Shown here piece after piece: positions 41,338 to 52,200 of a stretch of 64,000 nucleotides of DNA. Where the stretch lies: NCBI RefSeq assembly GCF_000002515.2, contig NC_006042.1, positions 2,418,001 through 2,482,000 of the forward strand. The letters run 5' to 3'. A program made the translations under genes and the position numbers. The notes beneath the pieces were generated by a model, which saw only the letters and a list, made by a program, of their open reading frames with translations, was not told the origin of the DNA and made no database searches. This stretch comes from Kluyveromyces lactis. Taxonomy: Eukaryota; Ascomycota; Saccharomycetes; Saccharomycetales; Saccharomycetaceae. Numbering within the stretch: position 1 is the first letter of the stretch; each line of letters starts with the position of its first letter.

Positions 41338-41675
41338 CGTGTACGGCAGAAGTTATTGTTTATGGTAATGAAGCCAATAAGCAATTTATCAATACTTTTC
41401 ATCACATGATTGTTGCTAGGAGCTCAAGTTTCCATTATTTCTTGTTGTTGAATTTTAAACCTTAATTTTATGTCCAATCTTATAACATCAGGACAAGGAC
41501 AATAGCGCTACAGGTGATCATACCTAATTATCTTTGAGAAAGTACACTATCTTATTTTCGTTTATCTAACTGCCTCCCTGGCTCATATATTAATGAAAAC
41601 ATCTTAAATATACTCATGATATGCTAAATGAATTGTTTGATATAGCTTACTAGATTCATTGTTCCATTCAAGAAT
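41338..41675. other. Intergenic FAR3-tRNA-Trp
   Basis: There are 338 bp containing the FAR3 promoter and the tRNA-Trp upstream region. Nothing distinctive is seen. Confidence 0.5.
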
Positions 41676-41784
41676 GAAGCGGTGGCTCAATGGTAGAGCT
41701 TTCGACTCCAGTTAAATTCTGGGAATTTTCCAAGGAAACAAAATTGCAATCGAAGGGTTGCAGGTTCAATTCCTGTCCGTTTCA
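41676..41784 (+). tRNA. tRNA-Trp (CCA) with intron
   Basis: The exon sequence starts GAAGCGGTGGCTCAATGGTA and ends GGTTCAATTCCTGTCCGTTTCA, essentially the S. cerevisiae tRNA-Trp. The acceptor stem GAAGCGG pairs with CCGTTTC. The anticodon CCA is at 41708-41710. An intron of about 37 bases (41712-41748) interrupts the loop one base after the anticodon, and can pair with the anticodon as in other yeast pre-tRNA-Trp. A T-run from 41785 terminates Pol III. Confidence 0.97.
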
Positions 41785-42141
41785 TTTTTTTAGTTTTTGT
41801 TTAAGATGACTGACTCAACAAATGCAGGGAACCACGGTCTGAGTCAAAGCGTAGTGAGAGCAGACATTGGTCACTGTGTGACGAGAACAGCTCCCTCAAA
41901 TAGTAAAGTAATGCGCCTTTTCTTTCTTCGGTGGATTTGAAAAGAATTTAACATTTTCGGATCTGACTATTAGAGTTCTTTAAACAGTACTTGTTGTAAA
42001 TCAGATTTTGAACCTTGATTTTACACAGGAGAAATTTATGTTGAAAATACAAGTAAATATTGTTAACTAAACTTTGCTTTAGAGTCTACGCTGCGTCTCT
42101 TAACTAAAAGGCTGGCTACAAAATATCGACCTCTATTTAAT
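41785..42141. other. Intergenic tRNA-Trp to fRMsr
   Basis: There are 357 bp with two full TGASTCA sites (listed separately). Nothing else is recognised. Confidence 0.5.
41811..41846. promoter_or_regulatory. Pair of Gcn4/AP-1-type sites
   Basis: TGACTCA at 41811-41817 and TGAGTCA at 41840-41846 are complete 7-bp sites and reverse complements of each other, separated by 22 bp. They lie about 300 bp upstream of the fRMsr start and just after tRNA-Trp. Likely factor Gcn4 (Yap proteins are possible). The target gene is an inference. Confidence 0.55.
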
Positions 42142-42672
42142 ATGGGAGAAGACGGTAAACATCACGCAGACTACTCTTCATTCCAAACAACAGACAGGAA
42201 AAAAGCTCTCGAGCAACTCTTGATTTCATATGAGGCTTTAGCAGAAGGTCAAGACAACTGGGTCTGCAATCTGGCGAACGCCGCATCATTAATCTGGCAT
42301 TGTTACATATCACTTAATGTTGACGTTAACTGGGCTGGGTTCTACCTCACTCGGAGAGAGAATAAAAAAGAGTTGATTCTTGGGCCATTTCAAGGCAAAG
42401 TTGCTTGTCAGTTGATTCAATTTGGTAAAGGAGTGTGTGGTACTGCTGCGTCTAGTCAACAAACTCAATTAGTACCAGATGTTGAAAACTTCCCAGGGCA
42501 TATAGCATGTGATGGGGAGACAAAGAGTGAAATTGTGGTTCCTATAGTCCAAAATGGCGAAACAGTAGGTGTTATCGATATTGACTGTTTGGACTACAAC
42601 GGGTTTACTAAGCTTGACCAAGAATTTCTAGAAAAATTGGCCGCTTCAGTTTCAAAGACATGCGTATTCTAA
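42142..42672 (+). CDS. YKL069W: Free methionine-(R)-sulfoxide reductase (GAF domain)
   Basis: The product is 176 residues (S. cerevisiae fRMsr has 180). It is a stand-alone GAF-domain enzyme that reduces free methionine-R-sulfoxide using thioredoxin. The three working cysteines are C89 (KVACQL), C99 (KGVCGTA) and C123 (HIACDGE), each two residues before the S. cerevisiae positions 91, 101 and 125. The family block INVDVNWAGFYL-like is seen near residues 57-69. The start at 42142 gives the family length. The order LHS1, STB6, fRMsr, NUP matches S. cerevisiae chromosome XI. Confidence 0.95.
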   Translation: MGEDGKHHADYSSFQTTDRKKALEQLLISYEALAEGQDNWVCNLANAASLIWHCYISLNVDVNWAGFYLTRRENKKELILGPFQGKVACQLIQFGKGVCGTAASSQQTQLVPDVENFPGHIACDGETKSEIVVPIVQNGETVGVIDIDCLDYNGFTKLDQEFLEKLAASVSKTCVF

Positions 42673-42825
42673 CTCATTAAGTAGTTACACTCGTTAATTA
42701 TATTCTCTCAATTGATATCACAACTCTTGACCGTATATGAAGTTGCCTGTTATTGCATACCTAACATAGGGCATGCTGCCCCAGGTCCAGTGGAACAGAA
42801 GTTTTCTAGTTTTCAATGAAAAAAA

Positions 42826-42899
42826 TGATTTCGCCCAGGATCGAACTGGGGACGTTCTGCGTGTTAAGCAGATGCCATAACCGACTAGACCACGAAACC
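42826..42899 (-). tRNA. tRNA-Val (AAC)
   Basis: The minus strand gives a 74-base cloverleaf beginning GGTTTCGTGGTCTAGTCGGT and ending GTTCGATCCTGGGCGAAATCA. The acceptor stem GGTTTCG pairs with CGAAATC. The anticodon is AAC in GCTTAACACGC. There is no intron. A solo LTR lies 13 bp upstream of its 5' end. Confidence 0.97.
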
Positions 42900-42912
42900 A
42901 TCTTGTGAGGTC

Positions 42913-43332
42913 TGTCGTAATATAGACTGAAGACAAGCCAGACGAGAGGTCATGTGAGCTAGCCAGCACACGGCAGAGTTCCAAGACGTCAGTGACTGGG
43001 CATATGGATCCTGTGGTATCCAGAAGGGATGGCCTAGATGGATCATAGACGGTCACGTGATGGTCTTGAGTGCGCGTGGAGGACGGTAGCTGCAGAGGAC
43101 CTACAAGGGCATGGAGGCAATGAGTTGCCATGACGAAGTCTGACGACCATCCGAGTATATAAGTCGAGTATAAAAGGCTGAGCTATGTTGCGACCTCTTG
43201 GGGAGGTTGGACGCATATACTCAACGATCTAACTAAATAGATTATTATATTATATTCGTTATATTGTTTGATATCAACGATCCCTCATCAGGCGATTAAT
43301 CAATCAACTATCATCCAAGGCATATCACAACA
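42913..43332 (+). mobile_element. Solo LTR, Ty3/Gypsy (sigma-like), upstream of tRNA-Val
   Basis: This LTR is about 420 bp, from TGTCGTAA to CACAACA. The flanking 5-mers AGGTC and AGATC look like a target duplication with one change. The terminal bases resemble the TGTTGTAT/ATACAACA ends of S. cerevisiae sigma. TATA elements (TATATAAG at 43156, TATAAAAG at 43169) orient it to the plus strand. The position 13 bp upstream of a tRNA 5' end is the Ty3 integration preference. No internal coding region is present, so it is a solo-LTR fossil. The eroded duplication suggests moderate age. Confidence 0.82.
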
Positions 43333-43875
43333 AGATCTGAGAGAACTACATGAGTATATGTTACATCGTTAAGAGTTTCTGAAGAAACGAAATAGGTCTC
43401 TCTTATCAGCGCCCCAAATTGGAATAATGAAGTTTACTGGAAATAGCTTCTTCAATGATGAAATTACAAACTTGAAAACGATGTTGCATCTACTAGAATA
43501 AAACTAAGATAACTGTCTATGATGCAAAAAAAATAAGAGTTAAGAATTACATTCATTGTAGGCTAGCGACCAAAGTAAATATCTTCAACGTAAGTAGAAG
43601 TATATGTGGAGTTGATTGAATACCAGTTCCCTATCTTTGCTGAAGGGTACTTTGACTTTTTCAAAATAGCATTCTTGTTCAAAACTTTGTAGAAGTAATT
43701 AATGTATCGTAATTTTCTTTCTTTTTGTTTCTTAAAATTTTCAATTTTCATCTTGAGAGATGAGATGAGATGAGCTGAAGTGAATAGACCACAGAGATAA
43801 CCAGTACTTCTCAAAGTTAACGGCATCAGAAGAAGCTCTGAAAGTATAGAGAGCCAGAAAACAATACCAGAAACT
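43333..43875. other. Intergenic between LTR and ERB1
   Basis: There are 543 bp, AT-rich, with the ERB1 promoter. GATGAGATGAG-type repeats near 43758-43774 resemble the PAC element (GATGAG) of ribosome-biogenesis genes. A minus-strand frame at 43563-44222 is a shadow of ERB1. Confidence 0.5.
43757..43775. promoter_or_regulatory. GATGAG (PAC-like) repeat before ERB1
   Basis: GATGAGATGAGATGAGC contains three overlapping GATGAG cores about 100 bp upstream of the ERB1 ATG. PAC elements (GCGATGAG) bound by Dot6/Tod6 are typical of ribosome-biogenesis promoters. The match is to the core only. Confidence 0.5.
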
Positions 43876-46251
43876 ATGGCCAGAAAGAATTCTTCTTTGA
43901 ATGGTTCTGAATCAGCGGAGCTTGTTGTAAAAAAGAGAGTTCTCGAGGAATCTGAATTGTCCGATTCTGAAGATGAAAGAATTGAAGTTGATGGTTTAAT
44001 CGATGAAGAGGCTAGCGAAAATGAAGCTGAGGAAGCTGAAGATGACGACTCTGATGCTGAATTCAATCGCTTATTAGCTGAAGAAGAAAATGGACAGGAG
44101 GAGGAGTATAATACTTCAGATTTTTCTGAAGAAGGCGATGCTTTTTCCATTACCGACAAATTGTCAAATGTAAAGTTAACAGTGATTCCAGAAACAAGCG
44201 ATGAAGGCATTGTTCGTACCAAGTATTCAGATGGAAGACCAAGAATTCTTAAGTCAGAAATTAATCCTGTTTATGATAGTGATGATAGTGATGCAGAAGC
44301 TAAGAACACAATTGGTAACATCCCACTATCTGCATATGATGAAATGCCACATATTGGTTATGACATTAATGGTAAGAGAATAATGAGACCAGCCAAAGGA
44401 TCTGCTTTAGATCAATTATTGGAATCTATAGAATTGCCAGAGGGTTGGACAGGTTTACTAGACAAAGACAGCGGTGCCTCTTTGAATTTGACCGAAGAAG
44501 AACTTGAATTAATCAATAAGTTGCAAAATAATCAACAGACGGACGAATCTGTGAATCCATACGAACCTTTAATCGACTGGTTCACTAGACACGAATCTGT
44601 AATGCCAGTTACGGCCGTCCCAGAACCGAAAAGACGTTTCGTTCCGTCAAAGCACGAAGCCAAGCGTGTGATGAAAATAGTCAAAGCAATCAGAGAAGGT
44701 AGAATTATCCCACCAAAGAAACTAAAGGAATTAAGAGAAAAAGAAGAACAAGACAGTCATAACTACGATCTCTGGGGAGATGCCGAAGAAATCTCTGAAC
44801 ATGTTATGAACTTGAGAGCCCCAAAATTGCCACCACCAACAAATGAGGAGTCTTACAACCCTCCGGAAGAGTATCTTTTGACCCCAGAGGAAATTGATGC
44901 ATGGGAAAAGATGGAACCAAGTGAAAGAGAGAGAAATTTTGTGCCTCACAAATTCGCTGCATTAAGAAAAGTTCCAGGTTACTCTGAATCTGTCAGAGAA
45001 AGGTTTGAAAGATCATTAGATTTGTATTTAGCGCCTCGTGTTCGCAAAAATAAGTTGAACATTGATCCTGAATCTTTGATCCCAGAATTGCCCTCTACAA
45101 AAGATTTGAGACCATTTCCAATCCGTTGCTCTACCGTTTATGTCGGTCATAAAGGAAAAATTCGTACAATGTCCATTGATCCAACTGGATTATGGTTGGC
45201 TACTGGTTCCGATGATGGCACTGTCAGAGTATGGGAAATTCTTACAGGTAGAGAAGTTTACCAAGTCACAATACTTAATGCGGAAGAAAACAATGATGAC
45301 CACATAGACGTTGTTGAATGGAATCCCGACAGTACTACCGGTATCCTTGCGGTTACTGCTGGCGAAAACATCTTCTTGCTTGTTCCACCAATTTTCGGCT
45401 TTGAAATTGAAAACACAGGTAAATCAAAGATTGAATACGGTTTTGGTTTCGATACTTTCGGAAACGTCAAAAAGAGTAATCTCAATGTGAATAGCGATGA
45501 TGAGGATGACGGTGCTGAATCACATGCTGTCAAGAAACAGGTTGCTCAATGGAATAAACCAACCGAAAGGCAAGCTGCCAATGATATTTGTATCGTAATA
45601 ACTTGTCGTAAATCAGTGAAAAAGCTTTCATGGCATAGAAAAGGTGATTACTTTGTCACTGTTCAACCAGACTCAGGTAATACATCAGTTTTGATTCATC
45701 AATTATCCAAGCATTTAACTCAATCGCCATTCAAAAAATCTAAGGGTATCATTATGGATGCAAAATTCCATCCATTCAAGCCACAGCTCTTGGTCTGTTC
45801 TCAAAGATACGTCAGAATTTATGACCTATCGCAACAAGTGCTAATCAAGAAACTTCTACCTGGTGCTCGTTGGTTATCTACTATTGATATTCACCCAAGA
45901 GGTGATAACTTAATTGCATCCTCGTTTGACAAGAGAGTGTTGTGGCATGATCTTGACCTTGCAAGCACTCCATATAAGACCTTGAGATACCATGAGAAGG
46001 CTGTAAGAAGCGTAAGTTTCCACAAGAAACTACCACTGTTTTGCTCAGCTGCGGATGATGGTAACATCCATGTTTTCCATGCCACGGTCTATGACGATTT
46101 AATGAAGAACCCTATGATCGTCCCGTTGAAGAAACTAACCGGCCACAAGATTGTGAATAGTTTAGGTGTTCTAGATACTATATGGCATCCACGTGAAGCT
46201 TGGCTATTCTCTGCAGGTGCCGACAAAACCGCTCGTTTGTGGACTACCTGA
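43876..46251 (+). CDS. ERB1: Ribosome biogenesis protein Erb1 (BOP1 family)
   Basis: The product is 791 residues (S. cerevisiae Erb1 has 807). It has an acidic N-terminus (about 1-110), then the BOP1 N-terminal domain ([20 protein letters not shown], about 227-247, with a basic segment after it), and a C-terminal seven-bladed WD40 propeller (about 415-791) with WD-type repeats such as [17 protein letters not shown] and [14 protein letters not shown] at the end. With Nop7 and Ytm1 it forms the PeBoW complex needed for 5.8S/25S rRNA maturation in the nucleolus. Confidence 0.96.
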   Translation: MARKNSSLNGSESAELVVKKRVLEESELSDSEDERIEVDGLIDEEASENEAEEAEDDDSDAEFNRLLAEEENGQEEEYNTSDFSEEGDAFSITDKLSNVKLTVIPETSDEGIVRTKYSDGRPRILKSEINPVYDSDDSDAEAKNTIGNIPLSAYDEMPHIGYDINGKRIMRPAKGSALDQLLESIELPEGWTGLLDKDSGASLNLTEEELELINKLQNNQQTDESVNPYEPLIDWFTRHESVMPVTAVPEPKRRFVPSKHEAKRVMKIVKAIREGRIIPPKKLKELREKEEQDSHNYDLWGDAEEISEHVMNLRAPKLPPPTNEESYNPPEEYLLTPEEIDAWEKMEPSERERNFVPHKFAALRKVPGYSESVRERFERSLDLYLAPRVRKNKLNIDPESLIPELPSTKDLRPFPIRCSTVYVGHKGKIRTMSIDPTGLWLATGSDDGTVRVWEILTGREVYQVTILNAEENNDDHIDVVEWNPDSTTGILAVTAGENIFLLVPPIFGFEIENTGKSKIEYGFGFDTFGNVKKSNLNVNSDDEDDGAESHAVKKQVAQWNKPTERQAANDICIVITCRKSVKKLSWHRKGDYFVTVQPDSGNTSVLIHQLSKHLTQSPFKKSKGIIMDAKFHPFKPQLLVCSQRYVRIYDLSQQVLIKKLLPGARWLSTIDIHPRGDNLIASSFDKRVLWHDLDLASTPYKTLRYHEKAVRSVSFHKKLPLFCSAADDGNIHVFHATVYDDLMKNPMIVPLKKLTGHKIVNSLGVLDTIWHPREAWLFSAGADKTARLWTT

Positions 46252-46377
46252 TAGAACCCTCATGACGGGATATTTGTAAAACACTGTATACTATGGACAT
46301 CATTACCTATCAATATTACAAGTAGATACTTTCTAATTAGTGTTCAAGGGAATACATTATTATCTTTGGATCAGAGC

Positions 46378-46595
46378 TCAAAAGGTATCCATGTCTCTCA
46401 TCATTGCCATTTCCTCATCTGATGCGATATCATTACCGTTATTTGTTGTGCTGGCAACGGTCGTAATTTTACTCAATTCGTCTAACTCTTCAGCGTTAGG
46501 CAGAGCGTAGCCATTTTGTGTATGTTGCCGTATGTTTGTATCAGTGGTGGACAACATTTCATTCGTGTGCCGCTGGTGATGCGAAGAATATAGAA

Positions 46596-46626
<31 letters not shown>

Positions 46627-47277
46627 GTCATAGTTGCCGTCATTATTCTGATTTTTGTCTTTGTCTAGGCTGATAATTTTGGTGGCTTCATAACCATACT
46701 GTGCATTTCCGCGGTCAGTCGCTGAGGTAGATTCATCCGTTACAAATAAGCTATTTCGTCCCTGATGAGCAGGTAGTACGCCTGTGTCGTGCATTTGCAT
46801 ATCAGGTACGTTGGGAATGTCATCTCCGAGGAGGATACCCATGTCTTTCCTAACTAAATTCATTCTATACTCTCTTAGCTCTTTGTCAGTTTTCCCCAAT
46901 GATTCACATAATGAGGTGAAATCTTTGAACTTTGCCTTCGGATACAAATTATGAGCCCATAGCTGATAGAATTGTAAGAAGTTTGTTAAGTTATCGTAAG
47001 CTGTCTTGTGCTTGCTGATTCTACAACTTTTCGGAGCATGTTCCATGACATACGGCAGACCCTTAGTGGACAATAACTTCTCGGCAGTAAGCTTTACCCT
47101 TGGTTTCCGGGTGTTGGTAGATATGAGCGTGGGATCTTGACCATCAGTTGTACTTGTCATAGAAGGATCCAGGCCATTCACAGTAGGATCCAATTCAAAA
47201 TCAAGCCTCATGTTCCCATCTTCAGTCGCGTTGCCTTGAAATGCCGAGAGATCGTTCATATCATCATCTATAGACAT
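46378..47277 (-). CDS. CSM3: Replication fork protection factor Csm3 (Swi3/Tipin family)
   Basis: The product is 299 residues (S. cerevisiae Csm3 has 317). The Swi3 domain is at about residues 58-150: LTAEKLLSTKGLPYVMEHAP, then NFLQFYQLWAHNLYPKAKF. Csm3 pairs with Tof1 (and Mrc1) at the replication fork to allow pausing and checkpoint signalling. The C-terminal half is disordered and holds a run of aspartates from a pure ATC/GAT trinucleotide repeat (about 46599-46627). It is convergent with ERB1, as in S. cerevisiae. Confidence 0.92.
46599..46627. repeat. ATC/GAT trinucleotide repeat in CSM3
   Basis: Nine or more uninterrupted CAT-type triplets on the plus strand encode an aspartate run in CSM3. 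Likely polymorphic in length. Confidence 0.9.
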
Positions 47278-48250
47278 CGTTTACGGTACTGTCTCAAAAA
47301 AGCAAAGAGCACACACACTTGTAGATATAAAAAATACTATTCCGTGCCAAATATGAGGACTTCGACAACTGAGAGCGAGAGACACTATTTATGTTATCTT
47401 AAATCGATAATGCTCTTCGACTTCAGTTAAGTTTGGCGTAGTATATTTCACGGAAAGGAAAAGAAATAAAGTCACGTGAACAATATTTACATTTTCTTTT
47501 GGTTCGTCTGGTGACATTATCAGCGTCAAGAATCTCAACGCAGACATTTATTGCGACAGACACAGTGACGCGTCGAAAAGTCAAGAGAAGGCATTCAGGG
47601 GGAATGCCAAGAGACAACAAAACGGGCAAGCAAAAAGAAGCACCGTGAAATTTTAAGTCAAGGCTGTCCTTCTGATAAGCAAGATAGCAAGCCAAACACT
47701 ATGTTTTGGCTGCGTTGATAAGAAGACAAATGCTGTCAATCACGTGATAATCCCTCTTTTTTAAGTTTTCTTGGGGGCATTCATTAGGCGCATGTCACAT
47801 GCTCTGTTGAGGAATGAGTGGAAAGCCACACTTTTTATTGCGGTACTTTCACTTAGGCTGATGAAAAGATCGGTGTTTGAAGTTCCTGCTGAGAGGTTAT
47901 TGTGAAAGTGTCAAATGATAACGCACATTAACGGGCTGCCTTTTGATTCCTTTGCCCACAGAAGTGGTCCATTTTGTTTCAGAGATTTAACCACAATTTG
48001 TTAGTGTGTTATTGTTATCTTGTTGTAGTATATTTTATGGAGGTTATATATATATAAGGAATAACCTTTCAGTTGTTGACAAGGCCTATGTAATAGATTC
48101 GAGGTTGTCTGTATCTTGTATTGATAAGTTAAAAAGTGTAAGAAAGACGTCTCATAATAAGGAGTAACACAGGATACCGACCTCCGAATAGGCTTAACAA
48201 GCGCCTACTACAATATACCCATTAGCGTCCCCGTTTGACAATATTCAACA
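47278..48250. other. Intergenic CSM3 to small acidic gene
   Basis: This is a 970-bp divergent region. It has two E-boxes: TCACGTGA at 47472-47479 and ATCACGTGAT at 47739-47748. A (TA)n run lies near 48047. A 90-codon frame at 47423-47695 (minus) has no protein-like features beyond chance. Confidence 0.5.
47739..47748. promoter_or_regulatory. CACGTG E-box (Cbf1/CDEI type)
   Basis: A perfect ATCACGTGAT palindrome. A second core TCACGTGA is at 47472-47479. These are likely Cbf1 or Pho4-type sites in the divergent promoter. Confidence 0.5.
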
Positions 48251-48490
48251 ATGTTCACAGACAATTTTGGAAAAGCCAAAGATACGCAGCAGGTTTCCCA
48301 GGTGATAGTACAATGCTTCAAAAGTTTAAATTCAGTTCCCAGATCGACTCCAGACCTAGAGCAAGACTATTGTGATTCTGATGAAGAGGAAGATTTGATC
48401 GTGGATTTAACGACAGGGTCGTTAAAGCCCAGGAATTTGAAGAATTATCTACTTATGAATGAGGTAATGAATGGCCTAGAGAGCCTATGA
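48251..48490 (+). CDS. Small acidic protein, YKL068W-A-like
   Basis: The product is 79 residues. It starts FTDNFGKAKDTQQVSQVI, then has an acidic patch (CDSDEEEDLIVDLT) and ends in a helical-looking NYLLMNEVMNGLESL. It lies just before the nucleoporin gene. S. cerevisiae has a small unnamed ORF, YKL068W-A (about 77 residues), at the same place, so this is probably its orthologue. Function unknown. ATG context and composition are good for a real gene. Confidence 0.65.
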   Translation: MFTDNFGKAKDTQQVSQVIVQCFKSLNSVPRSTPDLEQDYCDSDEEEDLIVDLTTGSLKPRNLKNYLLMNEVMNGLESL

Positions 48491-49246
48491 CGCTATGGTA
48501 TTAAAGCCAATAAGGGGGTTTCACATCTACTTTATTGTGTCTACCGAAGATTTGCATACCAGAGAGATGCATCTTTTAATGCCTTTACTGCCTGGCTTTA
48601 TCTCTCATTTTATTTTCATTTCTTTCGACTATATAGAACATATATACTTTTTGGGTAATTTAACAGACGGAATTCATTATATATAACATATTGGAATTAA
48701 GTGTTTCAAACAGGGAGCCAACTCAGAATTGCATTAGCAGCTGTTCCCTTGTGCTCAAGTAATTACTGCTACATCACAATCCCCCAAAACTACGTATCAC
48801 TACGTACGCTATGTCACTTAATACGATTTTAGGTCATCCCTCACCTCTGAAAATTTCTTTATCCTTGAAGTAAACAACTAATTGATGATAAAGAACTAAC
48901 GTTTTCTAAGTTGATGCAAGCAATGTTTCGGCTTATATGATTTGTCGTATTTGTCTTTCAGTCATACTATCAGCAACTGAGACCAATAAAAGTATTCATA
49001 CAGTGCGTAAAGTGGGAAATTTTTTTATAGATCGTTAATTGATTAGTGTGTTTCTTCTTTCACAATCAGAGAACAAGGACACTCACTCATCTTTAAATTA
49101 TTTCTCAGAAAAATACCATTGAACCAAAACGCTACGACTTTGGTATTATCTACTTAGAGATTACTTGTGTCATTGAAGGACATATTATTTTATTCCTAGT
49201 CAGCTTTTTCATCAATTGTCACCTCACTTGATTTCCTGACCCACTG
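48491..49246. other. Intergenic before the nucleoporin gene
   Basis: This is a 756-bp AT-rich region with the nucleoporin promoter. TATATA elements are near 48636-48684. A 63-codon frame at 48495-48686 has no support. Confidence 0.5.
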
Positions 49247-52200
49247 ATGTTTGGTGCTTCTCGACCGGCATTTGGACAGACGAGTACTTCTCCTTTTGGC
49301 CAACAAACTCAGTCAACAACCAATGCGTTCGGTCAACAGCATAGTGGAACCACAAACAATCTGTTTGGATCCAGCTCTGCCAACAACGCGCAATCAGGGT
49401 TTGGTGGGTTTGGTACCGGCGGCGCTAATACAAACCCTACGCAAACTATAAATTCCCCATTCGGTATGTCACAACAGCAAAATACAACTACTTCTCCGTT
49501 TGGCGGGGCAGCAGCAGGAGCAGCAGCAGGTAATTCATTGTCGAACCCACCATCCCTGTTTGGTGGTAGCCAATCTAGTGGTACAGCGACAGGCGTTCTC
49601 TCTTCTGGACCTCCTTCTGGCACTGGAATCAAGCCATTCCAACCTTATACGGAAAAGGATGTGTCAACTGGATATCCATCGGTGTTTCAATCTATTACTT
49701 GTATGCCTGAATATAGCCTTTATTCGTTTGAAGAGTTGAGGTTCCAAGATTATCAACAAAATAGGAAATTTAGCACCACTGCTGGAGGTCCGACAGCTTC
49801 TGCTATTGCTTCGCCATTCGGTCAACAACAGACAAATGGTACTAACAACACTTTTGGTTTAGGAAATAAAAATACCATCAGTGCAGGTGGCGCAACTCCC
49901 TTTGGTCAACAGCCTGCAAATTCACCTTTTGGCCAGCAACAGCCTGTAAATGCATTTTCACAACCTAATAACACTCCCTTTGGCCAACCACAGCAGCAAC
50001 AGCAAACTGGCATGTTTGGACAACAGCAGAATAATTCTCCATTCGGGCAAAATACTGCTTCAAGTTCTTCTCCATTCGGTTTAAACAAACCGGCTACCTC
50101 TGGAGGTCTGTTTGGACAAAACACCACCAATAATAATTCCGCATTTGGTCAAGCCAACAACTCATTATTTGGTCAACAAAACCAACAGCAAAACCCAGGT
50201 AACGCATTTGGTCAAAATACTGGTTCAAACACCTTTGGGAGCACTTTCGGCCAAACAAACACCAACAATCAACCGGGTGGTTTGTTTGGACAAAATAACA
50301 CCACAGCGGCCAATACTGGTGGACTTTTTGGTCAACAAAGTAACGCCAATAACGCATTTGGTCAGAATAATAACACCTCAGGTGGATTATTTGGATCAAA
50401 ACCAGGTGGAACTACAGGTGGCGGTTTATTCGGTCAGCAAGCACAGAACGGACCCTCTCCTTTCGGTCAACAAAATGCTGCTAATTCTACTCCATTCGGT
50501 CAGGTAAACAATACTCAGGCGGGTGGATTGTTTGGACAAAACAACACCAATACTGGCGGAGGTTTATTTGGACAGCAACAACCATCTAACACAAACAGTA
50601 CAGGATTATTCGGACAACAAAGTAACGCAGCTAGCACTGGCGGTCCTTTCGGACAACAAAATAGCAACTCCATGAATCAACAGGGCGGAGGATTATTTGG
50701 TGCGAAGCCAACTACCGGTGGCCTGTTTGGATCAAACAACCAAAGTCAACAAGGTTCAACTGGGTTATTCGGAGCTCAAAATAAAACTGTAATGGGTGGT
50801 AGTTCCGCGCTGTTTGGTCAAAATAATCAGCAACAACAATCTGGCGGATTGTTCGGACAAAGTAATCAACCGTCTGCAACGGGGGGGTTATTTGGTAATC
50901 AGAACCAACAAACACAGCAACCTAACACCGGTGGTTTATTTGGTCAGCAGAACAACAGTATGGCAAACAACACCGGAGGATTGTTTGGTGCAAAACCAAC
51001 AGGAACTACTGGTGGATTATTTGGCCAAAGTAGTCAGCAGCAGAATACATCTAGCGGATTGTTTGGTCAAAATAACAACCAGAACAACACAGCAACGGGG
51101 GGTCTATTTGGTCAAAACAACCAGCAACAAGGTCAATCATCGGGTAGTCTCTTTGGTGCCAAACCTTCCGGCACTAACGCTTTAGGAGCTACCAACGGCG
51201 GGTTATTCGGAGGCAACACACAACAGCAGAATACGGCTACTGGTGGTCTATTTGGTGCCAAACCAGCTGATAGTGCGTCAACATCTGGTGGCCTTTTCGG
51301 CACTAAACCAACAGGTGGTTTGAGTAGTACCACTGGAGGTGGATTATTCGGTGGAAAACCTGCCGGAACTGCACCTTTTGGCGCAACAAACACGAACAAT
51401 GCCTCATCAATTGGTGGCGGAAGTTTATTTTCTGCGAATAAGCCAGCAAATACTGGTTCGACAGGATTATTTGGATCACAAAACAACACTTCTGGTAATG
51501 CAAATACAGGTGGTTTATTCTCTTCATCTTCCTTGCAACAAAACCAACAAATGCAAAACCAGCAGCAAGCAGCACAAGCGAACTCCAATCCATATGGTAC
51601 GGATGAGCTATTCTCCCGTGTTATCTCTATTCCTAATTCCATTACTCAACCAACTAAGCCTAGTGCCACAATGGTTTCTGCAGACTTGAAGAAAAAGAAC
51701 TCCCTCTCCGCAGCATACAAGCTGCTTCCAAAACCCTTGTTTGACTCTAAAAAGTCGGAACCGAACTCCAGAAAGGTTAAAATTCATCTAAAACTATCAA
51801 AACCCAAGGAGGAAGACACTAGTTCGACTGCTCTAACAAGAAAGCCTATGGATTCTTCAATTTTCACTGCATCTACTGATGAGGCTATTTTAACTACCGG
51901 AGAACTCCTCTTTAATCCAGACAAAAAGTCTTTCAAAAACCTTATCATCAATCGCCAAAAGATGGAAGAAGATGATACCTCATCTGGTGAATTGAAATTC
52001 ATAATCTTCAATACTGACGACGGACCACAAAAGAAAATGGAACAGAAAGAGAATAATGATATTTTTAGCAAAATCCAAGAAACACCTGTTTCCAAGCATC
52101 CTGATCTTTCTCCCGAGAGAGAAACTTCCATCATTATCGATACGGATAAAAAACGTAAAGTTTTCCATAAAAGCAAGTTAGTGGAGGATGACATTTCATT

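Noticed and set aside
42718-43131. A 137-codon minus-strand frame through tRNA-Val and the adjacent LTR, and its partner at 53475-53805
   Set aside because: These arise because the two LTR copies share sequence. They start or run through a tRNA gene and are not element proteins.
43563-44222. A 219-codon serine-rich minus-strand frame over the ERB1 start
   Set aside because: It is antisense to the acidic ERB1 N-terminus, which gives S-rich mirror reading; ERB1 is certain.
51133-51642. Long antisense frames inside the nucleoporin gene (also at 49333-49632, 50094-50399 and 51303-51593)
   Set aside because: They are shadows of the repetitive GLFG coding sequence.
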